DNA of 38,672 nucleotides from Pseudofrankia saprophytica (GCF_000235425.2 NZ_KI912266.1:4414167-4452838); one strand, 5' to 3'. Shown: positions 25,527-34,261, numbered from the stretch's first letter. The notes: a model not told the origin generated them from the sequence alone. Made by a program: numbers and translations.

Positions 25527-25970
25527 CTACAGCGCCGGGGGGCGGCCCTCGTAGGGGGTGGACAGGACGACGAGGGTGCGGGTGGAGACGTTCGCGGCGG
25601 CGCGGACCTGTTGCAGGAGGGTCTCCAGGTCGGCGGGGGCGGCGACGCGGGCCTTGAGCAGGTAGCTCTCCTCGCCGGCGACGGAGTGGCAGGCCTCGAT
25701 GGCGGTGAGGTGGCGCAGCCGGTCGGGGGCGTCGTCGGGCTGCGACGGGTCGATCGGTTTGATCGAGATGAACGCGGTCAGCGGCAGGCCGACGAGCGCC
25801 GCGTCGACCTGCGCGGCATACGAGGTGATCACGCCGCGCTGTTCCAGGCGGCGGACGCGCTGGTGGACCGCGGACACGGACAGCCCGGTGGTCCTGGCGA
25901 GGTCGGTGAAGCTCATCCGCCCGTCGTTGCACAACAGCCGCACTATGTGGCGGTCGAGATCTTCCAGCAC
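25527..25970 (-). CDS. Lrp/AsnC-family transcriptional regulator
   Basis: A 147-residue regulator. The N-terminal helix-turn-helix is LEDLDRHIVRLLCNDGRMSF followed by DLARTTGLSVSAVHQRVRRLEQRGVI. The C-terminal ligand/oligomerisation domain has ITSYAAQVDAALVGL, HLTAIEACHSVAGEESYLLKARV and DLETLLQQVRA. The effector is probably an amino acid, judging only from the family. GTG at 25970 is chosen because the protein then begins like other Lrp proteins and TACGCT stands seven bases upstream, the form of a leaderless promoter. A long inverted repeat lies about 57 bp upstream and may be its own operator. The gene diverges from the exonuclease gene. Confidence 0.92.
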   Translation of the reverse strand: MLEDLDRHIVRLLCNDGRMSFTDLARTTGLSVSAVHQRVRRLEQRGVITSYAAQVDAALVGLPLTAFISIKPIDPSQPDDAPDRLRHLTAIEACHSVAGEESYLLKARVAAPADLETLLQQVRAAANVSTRTLVVLSTPYEGRPPAL

Positions 25971-25977
25971 GAGGGGC

Positions 25978-25983
25978 AGCGTA
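25978..25983 (-). promoter_or_regulatory. -10 element TACGCT for leaderless lrp start
   Basis: TACGCT on the - strand, seven bases before the GTG at 25970, fits TANNNT. No ribosome binding site is present, supporting a leaderless transcript. Confidence 0.45.
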
Positions 25984-26026
25984 GGGCCTGGCCGGACGGC
26001 CCGTTCACCGGTGATCCGCCGGGTGC

Positions 26027-26060
26027 GGCGTGGTCCAGCGGCCGGCCGTTGGACCACGCC
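26027..26060. promoter_or_regulatory. 11-bp perfect inverted repeat upstream of lrp
   Basis: GGCGTGGTCCA (26027-26037) and TGGACCACGCC (26050-26060) are perfectly complementary with a 12-base spacer. It lies between the divergent lrp and exonuclease genes, where an Lrp-family autoregulatory operator would be expected. Confidence 0.5.
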
Positions 26061-26267
26061 CGCGGCTGTCAGGAAGTTGCCTCGCGCGATGGCACCAATG
26101 GGCTAGTGGGAGGCATGCGTGGAGACGTGGAAGGCTACCGGGGGTGACGCAACCAGCGGGATGTGGTAAAGGCGCGGCGTCTGGCTGAGAGGTCGGGGCG
26201 TCGCCTGGGTGTGTCCGTACCGGGCGGGGCTGTCGGGTTGTCGGTGGGCCATGCCAGGGTGGGCGGT

Positions 26268-27368
26268 GTGGATGGGACAGAGCGGGGCGGTGGGCTGGCG
26301 CTGCTGGACACGCCGTCGCTGTACTTCCGGGCGTTCTACGGCGTCCCGCGGTCGGTGACGGCACCGGACGGGACGCCGGTGAACGCGGTGCGGGGGCTGC
26401 TCGACGTGCTCGCCCGCCAGATCCTGGACCTTCGGCCGCGGCACCTGGTCTGCTGCTTCGACGCGGACTGGCGCCCGGCGTTCCGCGTCGAGCTGGTCGC
26501 GTCGTACAAGGCGCACCGGGTCGCCGAGGTGCTCGAACCGGCCGCGGCGCCGGCGGCTGTACCCGTCGCCCCCGTGGCCCCGGTCGTCGACGGCGGCGGG
26601 GCCGAGGCCGGCGCGGGTGGCGACGGTGGCGTGCAGGTCGAGGAGGTGCCCGACGAGCTGACGCCGCAGCTGCCGGTCATCGACGACATGCTCGACGCGT
26701 TCGGCATCGCCCGCGCCGAGGCCGACGGGTTCGAGGCCGACGACGTCATCGGCACGCTCGCGACCCGGTTCCCCTACGGCGGCGACGGCTGGGCCGTCCG
26801 CGACCCGGCGCCGGGGCAGGGGCCGCCGGCGGGGGGCTGGGCGGGGCCGGTGGACGTGCTGACCGGCGACCGGGACCTGTTCCAGCTGATCCGCGACGAC
26901 GTGCCGGTGCGGGTCCGCTACTCGGTGGAGAAGTTCGCCCTCGTCGACGAGGCGGCGGTGGCCGCCCGCTACGGCGTGCCGGGCCGGGCCTACGGCGACT
27001 TCGCGGCGCTGCGCGGCGACCCGTCCGACGGGCTGCCCGGGGTGGCGGGAATCGGCGCGAAGACGGCGGCGGCGCTGCTGACCCGGTTCGGGTCGCTCGC
27101 CGGCGCGCTGGCCGCGCTGGACGCCGGCCAGCAGGACGGCTTCCCGGCCGGGGCCCGGCGACGGCTGGAGGCCGCCCGCGACTACCTGGACCGGGCCGAG
27201 GTGGTCGTGCGGGTCGTGCCGGACGTGCAGCTGCCCCCGCTGCGCACCGCGCTGCCCGCTGCCCCGGCCGACCCGGACCGGGTGCTGGCCCTGGCCGAAC
27301 GCTGGGGCCTCACGTCCGCGGCGACCAGGCTGGCCCGCGCCCTGGCGACCACCGCCGCCGCCGGCTGA
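26268..27368 (+). CDS. 5'-3' exonuclease (PolA N-terminal type)
   Basis: About 366 residues, related to the 5' nuclease domain of DNA polymerase I but without a polymerase. Motifs: LALLDTPSLYFRAFYGVP, VCCFDADWRPAFRVELVASYKAHR, EADGFEADDVIGTLA, VLTGDRDLFQLI, and the helix-hairpin-helix DGLPGVAGIGAKTAAALL; the acidic metal-binding residues are present. Two Gly/Pro/Ala-rich insertions (about residues 92-125 and 168-190) are absent from typical members. GTG at 26268 gives a normal N-terminus; GTG at 26259 or 26163 are alternatives. It probably acts in DNA repair or RNA primer removal. Single gene, divergent from lrp. Confidence 0.92.
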   Translation: MDGTERGGGLALLDTPSLYFRAFYGVPRSVTAPDGTPVNAVRGLLDVLARQILDLRPRHLVCCFDADWRPAFRVELVASYKAHRVAEVLEPAAAPAAVPVAPVAPVVDGGGAEAGAGGDGGVQVEEVPDELTPQLPVIDDMLDAFGIARAEADGFEADDVIGTLATRFPYGGDGWAVRDPAPGQGPPAGGWAGPVDVLTGDRDLFQLIRDDVPVRVRYSVEKFALVDEAAVAARYGVPGRAYGDFAALRGDPSDGLPGVAGIGAKTAAALLTRFGSLAGALAALDAGQQDGFPAGARRRLEAARDYLDRAEVVVRVVPDVQLPPLRTALPAAPADPDRVLALAERWGLTSAATRLARALATTAAAG

Positions 27369-27820
27369 CGGCGCGGCCACCGCCCGGGGCCGGGAGATAT
27401 CGCCCACACCGGGGCAAGAGGAGCCGGCCGAGATGGGCGGGGCGGCGATGTTGGGCCCGGTCGGCGCGGGCCTACCGGATCGGTGGGCGCCCGCGGTACA
27501 GACTGCGGGTGCCGGGCATCGGGCCGGGCGTCCGTCGGGGCGGCTGACGGCGCGGCTGGCGGCGCGGCGGCCGGGTGCCGGCGCCGCCAGGTCGGTGGGC
27601 CGGTAGTTTGACCAGTCATACTCCGGCTCGGGCAGCACGCGCGCGCGAATGATTCGGCCAGGACACCGCCTGTGGGTCCATCGCCGCCTACCGTTGCCCA
27701 GCGGATGAGTCGGTGCGGTAGTCACGGAGCGAAGGAGTGCGCGCGGAGGTGTCGTCGGAGGGGATGGACGACGGCGCCGGAGCGCGTGCACGACGAAGCG
27801 GAGCAGAGACGAGGTGACGG
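27369..27820. other. 452-bp gap before the lipid operon
   Basis: No gene supported. The last 200 bp (AT-richer around 27600-27660) are the probable promoter region of the operon that starts at 27821; no clear -35/-10 pair was recognised. Confidence 0.5.
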
Positions 27821-30166
27821 GTGGGGCTGCGCGAGCGGCTCGCGGGTAGGCGCGTGTACATGACCGGGGTGACGGGATTCGTCGGTGAGGCGCTGTTGGA
27901 GCGCCTGCTGTCGGACTTCCCGGACACCCGGGTCGTCGCGCTGGTACGGCCCCGCGGCGGGCAGGACGGGGCGTCGCGGCTGCGGCGCCAGCTGCGCAAG
28001 CCCGCGTTCAAGGCACTGCGGGAGAAGGTGGGCGAGGGGGCCGTCGAGAAGCTGGCGGCCCGGGTCGAGGTCGTCGACGGGGACCTGGCGTCGATGCCGG
28101 ACATCCCGGCCGACGTCGACCTGGTGATCCACTGCGCCGGTGAGGTGTCGTTCGACCCGCCGGTCGACGAGGGGTTCACGACGAACATCGGCGGCGTGCA
28201 GGAGCTGCTGCGCGCGGCCCGCGCCGGTGGCGCGTCGCCACACATCGTGCACGTGTCGACGGCGTACGTGGCCGGGCTGCGTTCGGGCCACATCGCCGAG
28301 GGGCGGCTCGCGCACGACGTCGACTGGGTGGCGGAGAAGGCCGCCGCCGGCCGTACCCGCCAGGCCGCGGAGGACGCGTCGCGTACGCCGGAGCGCTCGG
28401 CCCAGTTCCTGGCGGAGGCGCAGGCCAAGCACCTGCGCGCCGGGGCGCAGTCGGTGTCGCGGGACGCCGAGGACCGCCGCCGCCAGTGGGTGCGTGACCG
28501 GCTGGTCCGCTCCGGGGCGGAGCGGGCGCAGGTACTCGGCTGGACGGACTGCTACACGTTCACCAAGGCGCTCGCGGAGCGCTGCCTGGAGGACTCCCAC
28601 GGCGACCTGCCGCTGACGATCGTCCGGCCCTCGATCATCGAGTCGGCGCTGGCGCGGCCGTTCCCGGGGTGGATCGAGGGCTTCAAGATGGCGGAGCCGC
28701 TGATCCTCGCCTACGGCCGGGGCGAGTTCCCCGACTTCCCGGCGTCCCCGGACGCCACGATCGACATCATCCCGGTGGACCTGGTCGTCAACGCGATCCT
28801 CGCCGCCGCCGCGCAGACGCCGCCAGCGGCCGAGCCGGCGTACTACACGGTGTGCTCCGGGTTCCGTAACCCGCTGCTGTTCCGGGAGCTGTTCGAGCAC
28901 GTCCACGAGTACTTCCAGGAGCATCCGCTGCCGAAGCGGGGCCGCGGACCGATCGCGGTGCCCGAGTGGCCGTTCGCCGGGGCGAGGGCGGCCGAGGCGA
29001 AGCTGCGCAACGGTGAGCGGGTCGCGGCCGTCGCCGGCCGGGTGCTCGAGCACGCCCCGCGCTCGGAGAAGGTCCGCCGCTGGGCGCAGGAGTTCGACCG
29101 GTTCGAGTCACGGGTCGGGTTCCTGCGCCGCTACGCCGACATCTACCGGGCGTACACGAAGGCCGAGCTGGTCTACGTCGACGACGCGACGAAGGCGCTC
29201 TTCGACGGCCTCGACGAGGCCGACCAGGCCGACTTCAACTTCGACCCGGCCTGCTACGACTGGTACCACTACCTGCAGGAGGTGCACTTCCCGGCGGTCA
29301 CCGCGATCCTGCGCAGGCCGCGGGACCCGGCGCCGCCCAAGCGCAGCGGCGTGAACCTGCCGGCGAACCCGGACGCGCTCGCGGTGTTCGACCTCGACGG
29401 GACGCTGGTCACCTCGACGGTGATCGAGTCGTACCTGTGGCTGCGGCTCGCGGACGAGGCGCCGGCGGGCCGGGCGCGGGAGCTGGCGGGGCTCGGGGCG
29501 GTGCTGCCGCGTTTCCTGCGGGCGGAGCGCACCGACCGGGGACATCTGATCCGGTCGGTGTACGCCCGGTACAAGGGCGCGGACCCGGAGGAGCTGGCGA
29601 GGATCATCGACGAGGTGGCGGGTGACATCCTGCTGCGGCGGGTGAAGCCGGCGGCGATCCGCCGGGTGCGGGCGCACCGGCAGGCGGGGCATCGCACGGT
29701 GCTGCTGACCGGGTCGGTGGACTTCCTGGTCCGGCCGCTGGCGCCGCTGTTCGACGAGGTCGTCGCCTCGAAGCTGACGGTCGGCGCGGACGGGCTGCTG
29801 ACCGGGAAGCTGGCGTCGTCGCCGCTGGTCGGGGACGCCCGGGCGGCGTTCCTCGACCACTTCGCGGGCCGGGTCGGCGCGGACCTGTCGTCGTCGTGGG
29901 CCTACGGGGACTCGCAGTCGGACATCCCGATGCTGCGGGCGGTCGGCAACCCGGTGGCGGTCAACCCGGACCTGGCACTGTTCCGCCTGGCGAAGGCGAA
30001 CGGCTGGGCGGTCGAGGAGTGGCCGTCGACGCCCGGGGAGCCGCGGGCGGTCGTCCCGTCGCTGCGGGAACGGTCGCTGTTCCACGCGGCCCGCACCGCC
30101 GCGGCCACGCTCACCGGCGTCGGCACCGGTGCCGGTGCCGCCGGGCGGGACGGGGGTGCGCGGTGA
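27821..30166 (+). CDS. Fatty acyl-CoA/ACP reductase-like domain fused to HAD-IB phosphatase
   Basis: 781 residues with two domains. Residues 1-500 are an extended SDR of the fatty acyl reductase (male sterility) type: NADP-binding TGVTGFVG (15-22), VIHCAGEVSFD, VHVSTAYVAG and catalytic Y245-x-x-x-K249 in CYTFTKALAE. Residues about 520-740 are a HAD subfamily IB phosphatase: FDLDGTLVTSTV, LLTGSVDFLV and AYGDSQSDIPML. A plausible activity pair is reduction of an acyl thioester and removal of a phosphate. GTG at 27821 has GAGGTGA upstream. It is the first gene of the operon; its stop overlaps the next start (GTGA). Substrate unknown. Confidence 0.9.
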   Translation: MGLRERLAGRRVYMTGVTGFVGEALLERLLSDFPDTRVVALVRPRGGQDGASRLRRQLRKPAFKALREKVGEGAVEKLAARVEVVDGDLASMPDIPADVDLVIHCAGEVSFDPPVDEGFTTNIGGVQELLRAARAGGASPHIVHVSTAYVAGLRSGHIAEGRLAHDVDWVAEKAAAGRTRQAAEDASRTPERSAQFLAEAQAKHLRAGAQSVSRDAEDRRRQWVRDRLVRSGAERAQVLGWTDCYTFTKALAERCLEDSHGDLPLTIVRPSIIESALARPFPGWIEGFKMAEPLILAYGRGEFPDFPASPDATIDIIPVDLVVNAILAAAAQTPPAAEPAYYTVCSGFRNPLLFRELFEHVHEYFQEHPLPKRGRGPIAVPEWPFAGARAAEAKLRNGERVAAVAGRVLEHAPRSEKVRRWAQEFDRFESRVGFLRRYADIYRAYTKAELVYVDDATKALFDGLDEADQADFNFDPACYDWYHYLQEVHFPAVTAILRRPRDPAPPKRSGVNLPANPDALAVFDLDGTLVTSTVIESYLWLRLADEAPAGRARELAGLGAVLPRFLRAERTDRGHLIRSVYARYKGADPEELARIIDEVAGDILLRRVKPAAIRRVRAHRQAGHRTVLLTGSVDFLVRPLAPLFDEVVASKLTVGADGLLTGKLASSPLVGDARAAFLDHFAGRVGADLSSSWAYGDSQSDIPMLRAVGNPVAVNPDLALFRLAKANGWAVEEWPSTPGEPRAVVPSLRERSLFHAARTAAATLTGVGTGAGAAGRDGGAR

Positions 30167-31470
30167 GCCGCGGACTGGAGCTGTACCGGTCGATGCCGCG
30201 CTACGCCGCGGCCCGGGTCCTCTCGAGCAGGGTCCCGTCGCTGGCGGGGGCGGCGGCGACGTCGGCCGCGCCGCTGCGGCTGGTCGACAAGGGCGACCCG
30301 GCACTGCCAGGCAGCGGCTGGGTGACGGTGCGACCGACGCTGTCGGGGATCTGCGGGTCGGACCTGGCGACCGTCACCGGCCAGTCGTCGTTCTACTTCT
30401 CGCCGCTGGTGTCGATGCCGTTCACGCCGGGCCACGAGGTCGTCGGCACGTTGCAGTCCGACGCGGCGCTGCCCGACGGCACCGTCTACAAGGCCGGGAG
30501 CCGGGTCGTCATCGACCCGGTGCTCGGCTGCGCGGCCCGCGGCCTGGAACCGTGCGCGCACTGCGCGGCGGGCCTGACGAGCCGCTGCGACCGGGTGACG
30601 GTCGGGCACCTGTCGCCGGGGCTGCAGACCGGGTACTGCAAGGACACCGGCGGTGGCTGGGCGCGGGCGCTGGTCGCCCACCACAGCCAGCTGCACCCGG
30701 TGCCGGGCGACCTGACCGACGAGCGGGCCGTGCTCGTCGAGCCGCTGGCCACCGCGGTGCACACCGCCGGGCGGGCGAGGGTGGCTCCCGGGGACCGGGT
30801 GCTGGTGATCGGTTCCGGGGCGGTCGGCCTGTTCACGCTGCTGGCGCTGCGGGCGTACACCCAGGCGGCGCACATCACCGTGGTCGCGAAGCACCGCCGC
30901 CAGGTGGAGCTCGCGCGGCGGTTCGGCGCGGACGAGGTGCTGTCCCCGTCGGACGCGCTCGGCGGGGTGCGCCGCGCGACCAGGGCGCTGCGCGCCGAGC
31001 CGGAGCTCGGCGGGCCGTTCCTGCTCGGCGGGGTCGACGTCGCCGTCGACTGCGCCGGCTCGTCGTCGTCGCTGTCGACCGCGCTGCGGGTGACCCGCGC
31101 GGGTGGGCGGGTCGTGCTGTCGGGCGTGCCGTCGGGGTCGGTGGACCTGACGCCGCTGTGGTACCGGGAGCTGGAGCTCGTCGGCACCTACGCGTCGTCG
31201 GGCCGGACCGGCCGGCCCGCGGACGCGGCCACCGGCGCCGGGCCGGAGCTGGAGACGGCGGGCTCGGGCGCGGCGGCCGGGGTGGACGGCGCGGCAGGGG
31301 CCCGGTCCGACTTCGGCCGGGCGTTCGAGCTGGCCGCGTCCGCGCCGCTGGACGGGGTCGTCTCGGCGGTCTACCCGCTGGCGCGCTGGCGGGAGGCACT
31401 GGACCATGCGCTGTCCGCCGGCCGGCTCGGCGCGGTGAAGGTCGCGTTCGACCCGACGATGTCGGCATGA
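30163..31470 (+). CDS. Zinc-dependent medium-chain dehydrogenase
   Basis: 435 residues of the MDR (alcohol dehydrogenase) superfamily. Catalytic zinc site: SGICGSDLAT and PGHEVVG; structural zinc cysteines lie in CAARGLEPCAHCAAGLTSRC (longer spacing than usual). The NAD(P) Rossmann motif is VLVIGSGAVGLFTLLAL, and VDCAGSSSS follows. A 35-residue Gly/Ala-rich loop (about 365-400) is an insertion. It overlaps both neighbours: the acyl reductase stop upstream and the ATG of a small ORF downstream (ATGA). Probably oxidises or reduces an alcohol/aldehyde intermediate of the same pathway. Confidence 0.9.
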   Translation: MSRGLELYRSMPRYAAARVLSSRVPSLAGAAATSAAPLRLVDKGDPALPGSGWVTVRPTLSGICGSDLATVTGQSSFYFSPLVSMPFTPGHEVVGTLQSDAALPDGTVYKAGSRVVIDPVLGCAARGLEPCAHCAAGLTSRCDRVTVGHLSPGLQTGYCKDTGGGWARALVAHHSQLHPVPGDLTDERAVLVEPLATAVHTAGRARVAPGDRVLVIGSGAVGLFTLLALRAYTQAAHITVVAKHRRQVELARRFGADEVLSPSDALGGVRRATRALRAEPELGGPFLLGGVDVAVDCAGSSSSLSTALRVTRAGGRVVLSGVPSGSVDLTPLWYRELELVGTYASSGRTGRPADAATGAGPELETAGSGAAAGVDGAAGARSDFGRAFELAASAPLDGVVSAVYPLARWREALDHALSAGRLGAVKVAFDPTMSA

Positions 31471-31643
31471 CCGACCTGGACACCCGGCTGCGCGCCGCCG
31501 ACGATGCCGCAGACACCACCGCGGCGCGGGCCGCCGCGGCCGCACAACCGGCCCGGCCCGCGGCCGGGGTGGATTTCCGAACAGCCCGACACGGCGGCAG
31601 GCGCCGGCCGTGCGGGCCCGCGATGAGGGGAACGTGGCTGTGA
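31467..31643 (+). CDS. Possible small coupled ORF, 58 residues
   Basis: ATG at 31467 overlaps the stop of the dehydrogenase gene (ATGA) and the ORF ends at 31643, inside the start of the LarA-like gene. The product begins MTDLDTRLRAADDAAD, Ala/Asp-rich, with G/C-ending codons for the first 30 or so; the last half is Arg/Gly-rich and less convincing. It could be a real small protein, or only a translational bridge that carries ribosomes across the 163-bp gap. No similarity recognised. Confidence 0.4.
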   Translation: MTDLDTRLRAADDAADTTAARAAAAAQPARPAAGVDFRTARHGGRRRPCGPAMRGTWL

Positions 31644-33214
31644 GACCGGGGTTCGTGCTCGAGGTCGACGAGCGGACTCCCCCGCTGCTGGTGCACCAGG
31701 GTGAGGGTCTGCTGCTGGAGCAGTTCCCGTTGGGGACGCGCGTGGTGTACCCGCCGGAGTCGCTGCCCGGTGTGTCGGACGTGGAGGCGGTGATCGCCGA
31801 CGCGCTCGAGCATCCGCAGAACAGCGAGCCGCTGAAGGCGCTGCTGTTCCCCGGGATGAAGCTGACGATCGCGTTCGACGACCTGTCGATCCCGCTGCCG
31901 AGGATGCGCCGCCCGGACATCCGCCAGCGGGTGATCGAGCAGGTGCTGACGCTGGCCGCCGAGGCCGGGGTCGACGACGTCCATCTGATCGTCGCGACGG
32001 CACTGCACCGGCGGATGACCGCCGCCGAGATCGAGTACGTCGTCGGGGAGCGGGTGTTCCGGTCGTTCTGGCCGGACAACCTGTACAACCACGACGCGGA
32101 GGACCGCGACAACCTGCTGCACATCGGGGTCACCGACCACGGCGAGGACGTCGAGATCAACCGGCGGGCCGCCGAGTCGGACCTGATCGTGTACGTGAAC
32201 GTGAACCTGGTCGCGATGGACGGCGGGCACAAGTCGGTGCCGATCGGGCTGGCGTCGTACAACAGTCTGCGCCATCACCACAACAGCCACACGATGCTGC
32301 ACTCGAACTCGTTCATGGACCACACCCGCTCGGCGATGCACTCGTCGGCGTGGCGGATGGGCCGGCTCCTCGCCCAGCACGTCAAGATCTTCACGGTCGA
32401 GACGACGGTGAACAACCAGGCGTTCCCGGAGAAGTACGGCTTCCTGACGAAGCGCGAGTGGGAATGGTCGCGCAAGGACCAGGCGATGGCCTACGGGATG
32501 ACCGCCGCGCTGCCGAAGCTGCCCGCCCGGCAGCGCCACCGGCTGTTCCAGAACATCGTCGCCGACTACCAGGTCACCGCCGTGAACGCCGGCGAGACCG
32601 AGGCGGTGCACGAGAAGACCCTGGAGTCGGTGCACCGCCAGCAGCTCGTCGAGGTCGACGGCCAGTCCGACGTGCTGATCGTCGGCCTGCCGTACATCGG
32701 GCCGTACAACTCCGACGCGGTGATGAACCCGATCCTCGCGACCTGCCTGGGGCTCGGCTACTTCTTCAACATGTACCGGGGCAAGCCGCTGGTCCGGCAC
32801 AAGGGCGCGATGATCCTGTACCACCCGGTGACGCCCGAGTTCACCCAGCTGCACCACCCCTCCTACGTGGACTTCTACGAGGAGGTCCTCGCCGAGTCGA
32901 CGGACCCGGCGACGATCGAGGCGAAGTTCGAGAAGCAGTACGCGACCGACCCCTGGTACATCCACCTGTACCGGACCTCGCACGCCTACCACGGTGTCCA
33001 CCCCTTCTACATGTGGTACTGGGCGACGCACGGCATGGACCACCTCGGCGACGTCGTCTGGGTCGGCGGGGACCGCAGGGCGTGCGCCCGGATGGGGTTC
33101 CGCGCGGCCTCGACGTTCGCGGACGCGCTGGAGATGGTGTCGGGAACGGTCGGCCGGGACCCGTCGATCACCTACCTGCACTCGCCGCCGCACGCGATCG
33201 CGGACGTCCGGTGA
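31634..33214 (+). CDS. LarA/DUF2088-like protein
   Basis: 526 residues related to the N-terminal domain of nickel-pincer lactate racemase LarA. Shared features: IAFDDLSIPLPRM (82-90; LarA has DxTRP here), LIVATALHRRMTAAE with H125, and AMDGGHKSVPIG with H199/K200, the place of the cofactor-binding lysine, then an H-rich NSLRHHHNSHTM. Residues 350-520 contain the rest (IGPYNSDAVMNPIL). GTG at 31634 follows GAGGGGAA. No larB, larC or larE genes are in the window. The gene overlaps the acyltransferase gene. It may epimerise or dehydrogenate a hydroxy-acyl compound; this is inference. Confidence 0.82.
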   Translation: MAVRPGFVLEVDERTPPLLVHQGEGLLLEQFPLGTRVVYPPESLPGVSDVEAVIADALEHPQNSEPLKALLFPGMKLTIAFDDLSIPLPRMRRPDIRQRVIEQVLTLAAEAGVDDVHLIVATALHRRMTAAEIEYVVGERVFRSFWPDNLYNHDAEDRDNLLHIGVTDHGEDVEINRRAAESDLIVYVNVNLVAMDGGHKSVPIGLASYNSLRHHHNSHTMLHSNSFMDHTRSAMHSSAWRMGRLLAQHVKIFTVETTVNNQAFPEKYGFLTKREWEWSRKDQAMAYGMTAALPKLPARQRHRLFQNIVADYQVTAVNAGETEAVHEKTLESVHRQQLVEVDGQSDVLIVGLPYIGPYNSDAVMNPILATCLGLGYFFNMYRGKPLVRHKGAMILYHPVTPEFTQLHHPSYVDFYEEVLAESTDPATIEAKFEKQYATDPWYIHLYRTSHAYHGVHPFYMWYWATHGMDHLGDVVWVGGDRRACARMGFRAASTFADALEMVSGTVGRDPSITYLHSPPHAIADVR

Positions 33215-34212
33215 GCCGGGTCAGCGGGGCGTCGGGCCGGCCGGTGCGGGCAGGCTCGTCGTCATCCTCGTCGCGCAGCCCCGGGGTGGGGCTGCGCCAG
33301 GCGACCCGCGGGTTCCGCCTCGGCGGGCAGCGGCTGGTACCCGCGTCGGCGCAGGAGTTCCGGCCGCCGCTGGCGGGCCGGGAGTTCCCGACGGCGTGGG
33401 CGCGGGGCCCGGCGGCCCGGACGGCCCGGGCGGCGTTCCTCGGTGGGATCATGGACCCACTGCTGCACTCCCAGCTGACGTGGACGGTCGAGGGCGCCGA
33501 CGTGTTCGCCGACCTGGGCGAGCAGCCGGCGCTGATCGTGGCGAACCACGCGAGCCACCTGGACGCCACGGTGCTGCTGTGCGCGCTGCCGGCGGCGGTG
33601 CGGGAGCGCACGGTGGTGACCGCGGCGGCGGACTACTTCTTCGAGTCGACGTGGCGGGGCCTGTCGACGGCGCTGGCGTTCGGCACGGTGCCGATCGACC
33701 GCAGCGGCGGCGCCCCGTCGACGACGCCGGTGGACCTGCTGCGTGACGGCTGGAACCTGGTGATCTTCCCGGAGGGCACCAGGTCCCCGGACGGGGCGCG
33801 GGGCCGTTTCAAGCTCGGCGCCGCGTTCCTGGCGATCAACGCGGGGGTGCCGGTGGTGCCCGTCGGGCTGCGCGGCACGTTCGCGGCGATGCCGCGGGGC
33901 CGGTCGTGGCCGGTGCCGGGCCGCCCCGAGGTGTCGGTGCGGTTCGGCCGGCCGCTGCGAGCTGGCGAGGACGACGACGTCCGCGGCTTCACCGCCCGGC
34001 TGACCGCCGAGGTCGACCGGCTCGTCACCGAGGACGAGACGTCCTGGTGGGCTTCCCTGCCCCGGCCCGGCCAGCCCGCACCGCCGCCCGGTGGTTCCCG
34101 CGCGGCCGTCCCGGCACCCGGCGGCGGCGAGCCGGCCCGGTGGCGCAAGGTGTGGGCGGCGACGGAGCCACCCGCGCCCACCCGACCCCGCTCCCCCTGG
34201 GCCCGCGACTAA
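33211..34212 (+). CDS. PlsC-type lysophospholipid acyltransferase
   Basis: 333 residues of the 1-acylglycerol-3-phosphate acyltransferase family. Catalytic motif NHASHLD begins at residue 112, and the phosphate-binding FPEGTRS at 186, followed by GVPVVPVGLRG. The N-terminal 60 residues and C-terminal 45 are low-complexity and Pro/Ser/Ala-rich. It has no clear membrane segment beyond hydrophobic patches, so peripheral membrane binding is likely. GTG at 33211 overlaps the LarA-like stop (GTGA), the fourth coupled junction of the operon. It would transfer an acyl chain to a glycerolipid-like acceptor. Confidence 0.92.
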   Translation: MSRVSGASGRPVRAGSSSSSSRSPGVGLRQATRGFRLGGQRLVPASAQEFRPPLAGREFPTAWARGPAARTARAAFLGGIMDPLLHSQLTWTVEGADVFADLGEQPALIVANHASHLDATVLLCALPAAVRERTVVTAAADYFFESTWRGLSTALAFGTVPIDRSGGAPSTTPVDLLRDGWNLVIFPEGTRSPDGARGRFKLGAAFLAINAGVPVVPVGLRGTFAAMPRGRSWPVPGRPEVSVRFGRPLRAGEDDDVRGFTARLTAEVDRLVTEDETSWWASLPRPGQPAPPPGGSRAAVPAPGGGEPARWRKVWAATEPPAPTRPRSPWARD

Positions 34213-34218
34213 GCCGGA

Positions 34219-34261
34219 ACGCCGCCGCCGGCCCGGCCCTGCCCGGGGCCGGAGGCGGCGT
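34219..34261. terminator. Large hairpin at the end of the lipid operon
   Basis: ACGCCGCCGCCGGCC (34219-34233) pairs with GGCCGGAGGCGGCGT (34247-34261) with one mismatch. It starts seven bases after the acyltransferase stop and touches the stop of the convergent gene, so it could serve both. No T-run. Confidence 0.5.

Noticed and set aside
29902-32262. Long leftward open frame opposite the lipid operon
   Set aside because: Arg/Pro-rich product without motifs, fully antisense to three clearly coding genes with coupled starts.
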